Origin: UQRS01 sp050946935
GTDB taxonomy: Bacteria; Bacillota; Clostridia; Oscillospirales; Acutalibacteraceae
Direction of reading: 5' to 3'
DNA length: 64,000 bases
Assembly: GCA_050946935.1 (NCBI GenBank)
Contig: JBMNVR010000001.1
Location: 310,001 to 374,000 of the forward strand
Position numbers and translations under genes: made by a program. Each line of letters starts with the position of its first letter. The stretch's first letter is position 1. Shown here piece after piece: positions 41,301-50,000 of this stretch. The notes below the pieces were generated by a model, which saw only the letters and a list, made by a program, of their open reading frames with translations, was not told where the DNA came from and did not search any database.

Positions 41301-42888
41301 CCATATTGTGGGCGGCGGCAACGGTGGCTGGGCGGAGGCCGGGATCATTGTCCCCTACAACGTTTGGCTGATGTACGGCGACGTCCAGTTGATTGAAGAG
41401 CATTTCGCCTCGATGGAAACCTTTATGGATTACCTGGCCCGGCACAGCGCCGAAAATCCGGAGGGCGGCTGGAAGTACAACGGCGGCGGCGCGGCCTCGG
41501 GCGACTGGGTATCGCCCGAACTGAACGACGACAGCGTCAAGCGGTACATTTCGGTCGCTTACTATGCCTATTCCGCCAAACTGATGACCGAAATGTCGGC
41601 CGCGGTCGGCAGAACGGCCGAGCAGCAAAAATACGCTGCGCTCTTTGAGGATATCAAGTCGGAGTTCAACGCCCGCTACGTCAATGCCGACGGCAGCCTG
41701 AAGGTGGCGACCCAGACGACCTATTTGCTGGCGCTGAAGCTGGATCTTTACGCCGACGAGACGCTGCGTGAGAAGGGGCTTACCATCCTGCTGCAAAAGA
41801 TCCGGGACAACGGAAACCGCCTGTCAACCGGGTTTATCGGGACCTCCATCCTCAACCAGACCCTGAGCGAGGTCGGTGCCGACGACATGGCCTACACGCT
41901 GCTGCTCCAGCACGATTATCCCTCCTGGCTGTACAGTGTCGACCAGGGTGCGACCACGATCTGGGAGAACTGGGACAGCTACACCCTCGAAAACGGTTTT
42001 AAGGATCCAGGTATGAACTCCTTCAACCACTACGCCTACGGTGCGGTGGGTGAGTGGTTGTACCGCTATGTGGCGGGGATCGAGGCCGACGCCGAAAGCC
42101 CCGGGTTCAAGCATTTTATTCTTCAGCCGACGCCCGATACCCGCGCGGCCGCGGATATTCCGGAGGATCAGACCCGCCTGACTTGGGCCAGGGCGACCTA
42201 TGGCTCCATATACGGGGAGATTTCGAGCGGCTGGACGCTGGACGACGATCTGCGGATCACCTATACGGCGACCGTCCCGGCCAATACGACGGCGACCCTC
42301 TATCTTCCGCTGCGGGAGGATACGGATCGGATTCTGCTGAACGGCACGGCCTTTACCTCCGCCGATACGGCAAAGCTGACCGGGACGCGGGATGGCTGCG
42401 CTGTGATCGAGCTTGGCAGCGGGAGCTATCGGTTCCAGGTGCTGGATAAGGATGCCTACATTCCGGTTGACAATATTTCCGGCCTGCCGGAAACGATCCT
42501 GGCCGGCAGGACGGTTGCGCTTGCGGGCGTCGTTTCCCCGGCGGAGGCGGGGAAAACCGAGATTGCCTGGACGTTGTCCGACGCAGGAACGACTGGAGCC
42601 GTGCTGGAGGATGATCGACTGACGGTCGCAGCGGTCGGGACGGTCGAGCTGACGGCGACTGTGGCTGATGGGATTTCTCCCGGGAGGGCGTTTGTCAAAA
42701 CCTTCCGGATCGCGGTGCTGCTGCCCGGCGACCTCGACCGGGACGGGAAGGTGACCGTTTCGGACGTGGTGGCGCTGCGCAAGCTGATTGTGCAGGGAGA
42801 ATATGATCCCGCCGGCGATCTGGATGACAGCGACGGCCTGACCGTTTCGGACGTGGTGGCCCTGCGCGCGGCCATTGTCTCAGGCTGA
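38398..42888 (+). CDS. Secreted GH78 alpha-L-rhamnosidase-like enzyme with dockerin
   Basis: 1496-aa extracellular enzyme expected to cut terminal alpha-L-rhamnose. The ATG at 38398 follows AAGGAG and starts a signal peptide (MRKLILRAAALFLALPLVLC). Order: beta-sandwich rhamnosidase N-domain (about 36-155); two tandem inserted LamG/DUF1080-like domains (about 168-530); Bac_rhamnosid_N-like domain with VSDLWINGQRVG and WYNGVI (535-700); catalytic (alpha/alpha)6 barrel with TDCPQRNERLGWTADTHIF (near 907) and TTIWENWDSY (near 1188); C-terminal beta domain; Big-like domain (1352-1440); dockerin (1444-1496) with GDLDRDGKVTVSDVVALR and DLDDSDGLTVSDVVALR. Family is firm; linkage specificity is not. 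Confidence 0.9.
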   Translation: MRKLILRAAALFLALPLVLCGMMCAPVVSAAASGTAILGLRTDYAENPVGIDSAAPVFSWRMESEIAGILQTGYRVVVCRDAPDGAVVWDSGMITDGRSANIAYAGEALLAQTAYYWTAEVWDNQGGRTRSEPARFETGLLSDEDWSGARWIKHSSDAGAAEDPDADRDYTFSVDFQIVRDNIGVIFSAADHRNYFMWAVNTLNAEQPYLRRHIYVDGSATGVTDIPLPKEFTASSLMNAEHRLVIRVEGETVTTSLDGVTVDSYTDPAGRLILGDFGFRVHNEAARFDNVEVLADGLETARLVADFEDGESPFDGGRIVEVDGNKKLLVDASSEYFVFEKGEAAVPADLHYSYAADFQIVRDNMGLIFAARDSRNFFMWAVNTTGAARPYLRRHIFANGSATGVTDIPLPEGFTASGLMNAEHRIEISVEGNRVTTTLDGTVVDTYEDTTGRLCEGYCGFRFYNEAARFDNVRVTKTVDGQQTISLEAGFDDGISPFDGGEIVDVAGDKKLLVSSSSEYKVLESRISAATAFRKEFSTGEKTVASARVYASALGVSDLWINGQRVGTPDGNERIYDELKPGWTDYDDTVFYLAYDVTDLIRPGANAVGAEVASGWYNGVIAVRGGSFYSGQPNGLLLKLEICYTDGSSDVVVTDNTWQTSRDTAVTYADIYNGEIYDARKDAISDWSAAGFAASDWQTARYKTDYTGRVIAAIGTRVQARPELSRTPVEIIRYTGVRDNGSTYGEIDGVTHPTFPLTLNPGETLILDMGQNMVGWERFMVEGPAGAALHIQFGEMRNDSGEESRKNDGPKGSVYNANYLEAKASGQYILKGTAGGETYQPRFTFYGFRYVELTATKTITLLDLDGVVVGNANAESSSFETGDASVNQLYSNIVWGMRDNFLSTATDCPQRNERLGWTADTHIFSRTATYSADVAGFYRKWLQDMRDSQFGEEAGNLEGAYPDVAPNTHIVGGGNGGWAEAGIIVPYNVWLMYGDVQLIEEHFASMETFMDYLARHSAENPEGGWKYNGGGAASGDWVSPELNDDSVKRYISVAYYAYSAKLMTEMSAAVGRTAEQQKYAALFEDIKSEFNARYVNADGSLKVATQTTYLLALKLDLYADETLREKGLTILLQKIRDNGNRLSTGFIGTSILNQTLSEVGADDMAYTLLLQHDYPSWLYSVDQGATTIWENWDSYTLENGFKDPGMNSFNHYAYGAVGEWLYRYVAGIEADAESPGFKHFILQPTPDTRAAADIPEDQTRLTWARATYGSIYGEISSGWTLDDDLRITYTATVPANTTATLYLPLREDTDRILLNGTAFTSADTAKLTGTRDGCAVIELGSGSYRFQVLDKDAYIPVDNISGLPETILAGRTVALAGVVSPAEAGKTEIAWTLSDAGTTGAVLEDDRLTVAAVGTVELTATVADGISPGRAFVKTFRIAVLLPGDLDRDGKVTVSDVVALRKLIVQGEYDPAGDLDDSDGLTVSDVVALRAAIVSG
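38899..39990 (+). repeat. Tandem duplication inside the GH78 gene
   Basis: Two units of 546 bases (182 codons) encode similar domains: DFQIVRDN, FMWAVNT, YLRRHI, SATGVTDIPLP and EAARFDNV recur at the same spacing, and SPFDGG is repeated after each. The phrase ATCGTCCGGG is at 38929 and again at 39475. The domains interrupt the usual GH78 N-terminal part. Confidence 0.85.
42727..42885 (+). other. Dockerin module of the GH78 enzyme
   Basis: Two 12-residue calcium loops, DLDRDGKVTVSD and DLDDSDGLTVSD, each followed by VVALR and a helix. Asp at loop positions 1, 3 and 12 is kept in both; position 5 is Ser in the second loop. Confidence 0.85.
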
Positions 42889-42939
42889 GCGGTTCTACAG
42901 CGGCCGGCATCGTTTTTTTGCGGTATCCTGAAATTATAT

Positions 42940-42985
42940 AAAAACACCGGATCCTCCGCCATATTGGGAGGGTCCGGTGTTTTTA
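42940..42985. terminator. Bidirectional terminator between GH78 gene and second AraC gene
   Basis: AAAAACACCGGATCCTCC pairs with GGAGGGTCCGGTGTTTTTAT around GCCATATTG. Confidence 0.9.
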
Positions 42986-42988
42986 TAT

Positions 42989-43849
42989 TTATCGGAGGCT
43001 GTGCTGCACCGACGTGGCCGGTTTCAGGTCGGAGGGGGTGCTCCCGAATCGCTTGCGCCAGGCGCGGTAGAAGGTTGAATAGTCGTCGAACCCGCTGAGA
43101 TGGCAGGCAGAGGCGGCGGTTTCTCCGTTTAAAATATATTCCCGCGCCCGCATCAGGCGCTTGATCGTAATGTAATCCAGTACTGAGGAGCCGGTCGCCT
43201 TTTTAAAAATCCGGCTGATCTGGGAGCGGCTGAGGAAGAATTGTTCGCTCAGACCGTCGAGGGAAAGCTCGTCGTGCAGATGGTCGTTGATATAATCAAT
43301 CATCCGCTGCGAGATGTCCCTTGTTTCCCAACGGTTCCCTTGGGTTTGCTTAACGGCGAAGATGACCCGCAGCGAGTTGAGCAAGGGCAGAAGATTAACC
43401 GTCAGATTCAGCCGCTGCTCGGATCGGGTGCTGGCGGGGGTGGCCGCCATCTCCCGCAAAAAGGAGAGGCCGCTGGCCGTCGAAAATTCCTGCGGCCGGT
43501 AAAGGTTGTGGGTGCCCAGCGGCCGGTCGAGAAAGGGCCTCATCAGGATGCCTTCGGGGTCGGCGTCGCGCAGTGTTTTTGATCGGAAGTTGACCATAAT
43601 ACGCTCATATGGCTCGCCCGGCTCGACATAGACCCGATGGGCTTCAGCCGGCCGGGTCAGAACGATACAGCCCGGCTCCAGCTTGTATGACCGTCCTTCC
43701 ACAACGCAGCGCACCCTGCCCCGGATGAAACCGAGAATCTCACAACTGTCGTGGGTGTGCATGAAATAGTCGGACTCGGACAAGGTGCGGTCGATCGCAT
43801 GGTGAATGTAAACGTCATTGTCCCCGTATTCATATAGCTTTTTGAGCAT
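42989..43849 (-). CDS. AraC family transcriptional regulator (second)
   Basis: 286-aa regulator with an N-terminal cupin domain (HTHDSCEILGFIRGRVRCVVEG, LEPGCIVLTRPAEAHRVYV) and a C-terminal AraC domain: LSLDGLSEQFFLSRSQISRI, then TAASACHLSGFDDYSTFYRAW and the terminal RFGSTPSDLK. GGGAG precedes the ATG. It is divergently placed from the 2335-aa GH115 gene, with inverted repeats in the shared 208-base gap, so it is the likely regulator of that gene. Confidence 0.92.
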   Translation of the reverse strand: MLKKLYEYGDNDVYIHHAIDRTLSESDYFMHTHDSCEILGFIRGRVRCVVEGRSYKLEPGCIVLTRPAEAHRVYVEPGEPYERIMVNFRSKTLRDADPEGILMRPFLDRPLGTHNLYRPQEFSTASGLSFLREMAATPASTRSEQRLNLTVNLLPLLNSLRVIFAVKQTQGNRWETRDISQRMIDYINDHLHDELSLDGLSEQFFLSRSQISRIFKKATGSSVLDYITIKRLMRAREYILNGETAASACHLSGFDDYSTFYRAWRKRFGSTPSDLKPATSVQHSLR

Positions 43850-43923
43850 CGGCTATAGCTCCCTTTTTATTGGATGCTTTAAAGATAACACGATTTGCTC
43901 CAAAACGCAATAAAAATTGCGAT

Positions 43924-43967
43924 ATAAGACAATAGAATTGCGTCTTATGATGGTATATCATCATAAT
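43924..43967 (+). promoter_or_regulatory. Promoter and operator-like repeats upstream of the GH115 gene
   Basis: TTGCGT (43938-43943), 18-base spacer, CATAAT (43962-43967). It is overlapped by two inverted repeats: ATAAGAC/GTCTTAT (43924-43948) and ATGATG/CATCAT (43947-43964). These are candidates for the divergent AraC regulator. Confidence 0.5.
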
Positions 43968-44057
43968 AGATAAAAATGCCCCTCTTGTTTAATTTAGAAA
44001 TAGCCAATGTTATGGTTTTTGCGACGCAGAGGGGGAGGGAAAAGGAGCGTATTGTGT

Positions 44058-47000
44058 ATGAAAAAAAGAGGGATCAGCCGCTTTTTGGCCTTTGTGCTTA
44101 CGCTGGCCTTATGCATGAGCAGTCTGACCTGCGTTCCCGTGCCGCAGGCTGCGGCCGCGGGCACGGAAGGGGACGGCTTCGCCCTGTTCTTGAACGGGGA
44201 AGCGGCCGTCCTCTACGCCGGAGCGGAGGAGCCGGCACAGGTCCTCCGCGCGATGGGAGATCTGCAAGCCGACGTGGAGCAGGTTACCGGGCAAGCTCCC
44301 TTGCTGACGGAGGAGGCCGCTGTGCTCGGCAGCCGGGCGGTCATTGTCGGCACCGCCGGCCGCGGGGGGCTGATCGACAGCCTGGCGGCGGAGGGCAAGC
44401 TCGATCTCTCGGCTGTTTCGGGCGAATGGGAGGCGTTTACCATCCAGATCGTCGAACAGCCGGCCGAAGGGGTTGGCCGCGCGCTGGTGATTGCCGGCAG
44501 CGATATGCGGGGCACCATCTACGGCATATACGAGCTGTCGGAACAGATCGGCGTTTCCCCCTGGTACTGGTGGGGGGATGTGCCGGTTGAACGGCTGGAC
44601 GAGGTCATCCTGGAAAAAGCCTCGGCCGAAAAGACCGAGAAGCCCGACGTCCGGTACCGCGGCATTTTTTTGAACGATGAGGAGAATTTCTCCTACTGGT
44701 CCCGCCTGCTGGAGGATGAGACCGACAGTCCCGGCACACCAGGCGCCAACGCGTATGCCAGGGTGTTCGAGTTGCTGCTGCGGCTCAAGGCCAATTCGAT
44801 CTGGCCGGCCATGCATGAGGAATCGACCGCCTTCAACGCTGAGCTGAATCCGGAGACCGGCGTTTCCTTTAACGCCGAAACGGCCGACCGCTACGGCGTC
44901 ATCGTCGGCTCCTCCCACTGTGAGATGCTGCTGCGCAACAACGCGACCGAGTGGGTGCCCTGGTGCGAGGCAAACGAGGGCAAATACAATCTGCAAAAGA
45001 TCAACAACGACTGGAAATCCAGCTATGACTATACCGTAAACGCCGAGGCGATGGAGGTCTATTGGGAAGAGGCGGTCGCCCGCAATTATAAATTTGAGAA
45101 TATGTACACCATCGGGCTGCGCGGCGTACACGACGCCGGCATCAACTGCTCGGCCCTGTCGGACAAAAGCATCGCGGGCAAGGCCGGCGTGGTCAAGCAG
45201 GCGGTGGAGGCGCAGCTCCGCATTCTTGAAAAATATGAGGAGAAGTATTATCAGGAGACCGGTGAACACAAAACCTTCCTGAAAATCTACTGCTCGTATA
45301 AAGAGGCCGCTGACTATTTCAAATATGACATCTCCCTGCCGGAGGATACCGTGATCGTCTGGGGCGATGACAACTACGGGTATCTGCGGGAGGTCGGCAC
45401 GGCCGAGGAACTGGCCGCCTATCCGAACCAGGGGGTCTATTACCATGTCTCCTACCTCGGGACGCCGCTGTCCTACCTCTGGCTTGCGTCGACGCCGCTG
45501 GAGCTGATGTATGAGGAGATGAGCAAGGCCTATGGCGCCGGATCGGATGACTGCTGGATCCTCAATGTCGGAGATCTGAAGCCGGCCGAGATTCCGATGA
45601 CCTTCCTGCTTGGCATGGCGTGGGATCATGACCGGTACGACGATACGACCATTTCCGATTTTCTGGAGGCCTTTGCCGCCCAAAGCTTTGCGCTGGAGCA
45701 GGAGGACGCGGCGGCCGTGGCCGCTGCGTTGCAGGAATACTATGCGGTCTGCTTCGCCAAAAAGCCGGAGTATTTTGGCAAGAGCATGGGTACCGGCTAC
45801 AGCCTCGTCAGCTGCGGAGATGAGGGGGAGAGACAGATCGAGAGGCTTTCGGCAGCCTGCGACGTGTCGTCGGCGATCTATGAAAAGCTGCCGGAGGCTT
45901 ACCGCGACGCCTATTTCCAGCTTGTGCAGTATATGCTTCAGGCGGCGAGAGATACCCTGCAAAAGCATATCTATCAGCAGAAAAACCAGTTGTATATGAG
46001 CCAGGGGCGGTTCGCCAGCGTCAATGCCTATGCCAGGGCGGCGGAGGACGCCTACGACCGCATTTTGTCCGATCTGAAATTTTATAACAAAACCATGTCG
46101 GGCGGCCGGTTTGACGGCATCCTGGATCCGTATACCTCCATCCGGTCGCTACCGACCATTTCGGGTGCGCCGGAGGTTACCTACCTCAGCGAAGAGCTGG
46201 CGGCGGAGGGGGTCGGCTCGGTCTGCGAGGGGCAGACCACCGGCGGGGAATCGGTGACCCTGACCTTCCATTCCCTGAGCGACGACCGGCGGTTTATCGA
46301 CCTCTTCAACACCGGGCTTTCGGCCAACACATATACCATCACCTGCGACCCGGCGATCCGCTTGACCGCGGCGGACGGCAGGCTTCTCTCCGGGACGGAG
46401 CAGGACGGCAGAACGGTCTACAACGGCACGGTCGAGGTGGAGACCCGGTTGATCGTCTCTATCGACTGGAGCGCGGCGGAGGTCGGAACGTCGGCCGCCT
46501 CGATCACAGTGGCCGACGCCTTTGGGAACGAAAAGAGCTATCCCGTTTCGATCACCAGAGCCTCGGTCGATCCGGCGGCCGAGAAGGCGGCCGGGCATGA
46601 CGGATATTATGAGACCAACGGCGTCGTCGCGATCGAGGCCGAGCATTACAGCGCAAGCACGACGGTAAACGGTCAGTACTGGGCACGGGTCGAGGGGCTC
46701 GGCCGGACGGGCAGCGCCGTGATGAAGAACTATCCCGATCTGTCGGCGTCCAGCAGCGCAATTGCTTCGGATTACGCTGAAAAATCTCCCTGTTTGGAAT
46801 ATGAAGTTTACTTTGAAACGACCGGCAGCTATACCGTTTCCTTCTATCGCCTGCCGACCCTGAATGAGGGCACGAACAAAACCAACCGTACGGTTTTCCA
46901 GCTCGATGACGGGGATTTTTATATCTTCCGCGGCAACAGCAAGGTCGACAGTGAGTACAGCAATGAAACCTGGCGGATGGGCGTGCTGGCCAACGTCGAC

Positions 47001-50000
47001 GTGATGGAGACCTCCGTCACGGTATCGTCGGTCGGCTGGCATACCATACGGATCTATAAATACGATGCGGGCGCGGCTTTCGACCGGATCGTGCTGCGTA
47101 GCGCCAGGGTAAGCGCTGCGGCCTCGCTCCTCGGCCCGCAGGAGAGCTTTACCACAACGGCGGGGTATACCGTCCCAAAAATCGGTCAGCCGCCGGTATT
47201 CTCCTTATCCGACATCTCCTACGCCGCGCCGGAGGAGGAAAAAACCTTCCTGCTCGATTTCAGCGCGGACGCCTCCAGGGCGTCGAGCGGCTACACCGGC
47301 GTGGACAACACACGACTCGGCTCGGCCGCGGCCGGATACGCCTGGGACAGCGAAACCTTTGGCAATGTGAAGGCGGTCACCCGCAGCGTCAGCTCGGGCG
47401 TTTCGACCCGCGATCAGGGCTTTGTGTACGGCACGGCGCCGGCGGCCATCACCCTGCGCCTTCCCCGGGCGGGCAAATATGTTGTCGGACTTGCGGTTGG
47501 GGATCGGCTGTCGGGCGGTCTTTCGGTCAGCGGCATGACGGTCACGGCAAACGGGAGTAAATGGATCGACGGCCTGAATGTGACCGCCGGACGCACCGTT
47601 GAACGCGGTCTTGTCGTGGATTGTGCCGATACAGAGCTGCGGTTGGAGCTTTCCGGGACCCGATGGGCGATGACTGCGCTGGAGGTTTCTCCCTATACCG
47701 AGCCGGCGCAGGACGACGGTACCGGCGCCTTCCTGCCGGCTTCCGACGGCGGAATTTATATCGAGGCGGAGGCGGCGCTGGAAAACTCCTCCTATGCGTG
47801 GAACACGGCTGGAACCGACGCGGACGGGTCGTCCTGGATGGAGACCTTTGGCTTGAGCGGCACGGCTGTGTACAGCGGCCCGAACAAGGGAAATAACTTC
47901 AGCAATACCAGCCTCGGCTCCAACAGCGGGCCGAAGATGTATTATAAAATCAACTTTGCCGAGGCTGGATCCTACAGCTTGTATGCCCTGGTGAAATCGC
48001 AGGCCGATGTGGACGACTCCATTCTGGTTTCCATGGACGGGGGAACGGCGGCCGCCCTCAACGATACCAAGGATACCGGCGGTGCCTTCAAGTGGTTCAA
48101 GCTGGGCAGTCAGATCAGTGTTTCGACCGCCGGCGAGCACATCCTCTCGATCTGGGAGCGGGAGGACGGCATCGTTCTGGATCGGATCATCCTGACCAAA
48201 AATGGCACCCATGCCGGAACGGCCGGAAAAATGTGCCGGGAGGGGGCTTCGGTCGACCGTTCCGGCCTCGATCGCCTGATCGCGCAGGCCGAGGCGCTCG
48301 ACGCCGCGGATTATCTGGAGGCGCAGTTCTCCCTTGTGCGGGACGCGCTGCAAAAGGCCAAAACGGTGTCGGCCGGCGCCGCGCAGACCGAGATTGATGC
48401 GGCGGCTCAGCTTCTGTCTGCCGCGATGGAGGCTTTGACCGACCCGTCAATTCTCGACGCGGACGTCACGACCGGTCGCGCTGCCCTCTATACCTTTGAG
48501 GACGGATGGGACAACGCCTTGAACGCGGACGAGACAGCCTTCGCCTGGCAAAAGGGGACGACCAATCTCCCGCAGATTATGGAGCAGGCCGACGGCAACA
48601 GGGTCGTGCGGATCTACGGCGGCGGAACCGGAAACGCCTCCGGCGTCAGTCTGCCAAATCCGGTATATGGTACCGACGCGGCTGATGGATTCACCGTCTC
48701 CTTCCGGGCAAAGGGGGTCAGCTTCGACACCTACGGCTGTTTGTGGACGGTGAACGACGGGATGAATTACACCTGGCTAACCGGCGGGATGTATTTCGGC
48801 TATTCCGGCTCGCGCGGGTATGTGGATATGAACAAGAGCGCCGGACTGTACAGCGCCGGTAACGACGTCTGGTACACCCTGACTCTCACCCTGACGGAGG
48901 AGGAGGCGGTGCTCTACGTCGACGGGAAGAGGATCGTGTCCTCTTTGGACGCGGACTACACCTCCGGCTATAATACGTCCGACCTGACCCGGGTGATGGA
49001 CGTCCTGCGTTCGGCCAGGACGGTTGAGTTGGGCGGCAGAGCTGCCTCCTGGGGTTCGGGCGCCTTCTTTGCCGACGACGTAATCCTGTTTGACCGTGCC
49101 CTGTCGGAGGCGGAAGCCGCTCGGCTGTCCCTGAACCTCACCGACAAAGCTGCCCTGCTTGCGGCCATCGAAGCGGCGGAGGCCGAGGCGGCCAAAACGG
49201 ATCTTTATCTGCCCGACAGCATCGCGGCGTACAGAGCCGAGATTGAAAAGGCCCGTGCGGTCGCTTACAGCAGCGGCGCGACCGAGCAGGCGGTGGCCGC
49301 CGCGCTCTCTTCACTGGAGGCGGCAAAGTCTCTGCTGAAAACCAACCAAAGCGAAGCTGCCGCCGCGGCAGAGGTGGATTTGCTGATTTCCGCATTGCCC
49401 GCCGCGGTCAGTCTCACGGCCGGGGACGCCGATGCGGTACAGGCCGCGCGCGCCGCTTATGCCGCTTTGTCGGATTACGGCAAGGGTTTGGTCACCGGCC
49501 TCGCCCGGCTGATTGAAGCTGAACGAAAAATCGCTGAGCTGACCGGCGGGGCCGGAATCCTTAACCTGATCTGCAACGACGCGGACAACAATTTTAACTG
49601 GGTCGTGCGGACCAACGCGCAGGTCGGGGATCAAGCTTACAGTGACCGTAAGCAGCTTTTCTTCGACGAAACCCTGCCGGAGGAGCTGGTTGGCTGTGAC
49701 TGGATTCGTACCGCCATGAATTCCAAGAGCTGGAACGCCGGAAATGTGCTGTGCAGCTTTGACGTGGCCTGCGACACGACACTTTATGTGGCATGGCCGT
49801 TGGCCTGGGCCACGCCTGACTGGCTGAACACCTCCGCCGGGTGGGAGAAAACCGACACCACCTTCACCTTCTGGAACAGCGACCGGAACGCGACCCATGA
49901 CAGCGTGATGCAGCTCTACCGCCGCGAGGTGTACGCCGGTGAGCATGTGGAGCTTGGCTGCCTCGGCACCGCCAGCGCCGCTATCTATCTTGTGTTCCTG

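Noticed and set aside
44109..45968. Long antisense ORF of 619 codons opposite the GH115 gene
   Set aside because: It is a codon-bias shadow in GC-rich DNA with no ribosome binding site or recognisable domain; the + strand frame has clear GH115 motifs. The same applies to other long antisense ORFs (24945-27119, 47205-48353, 49311-50588, 4321-5592).
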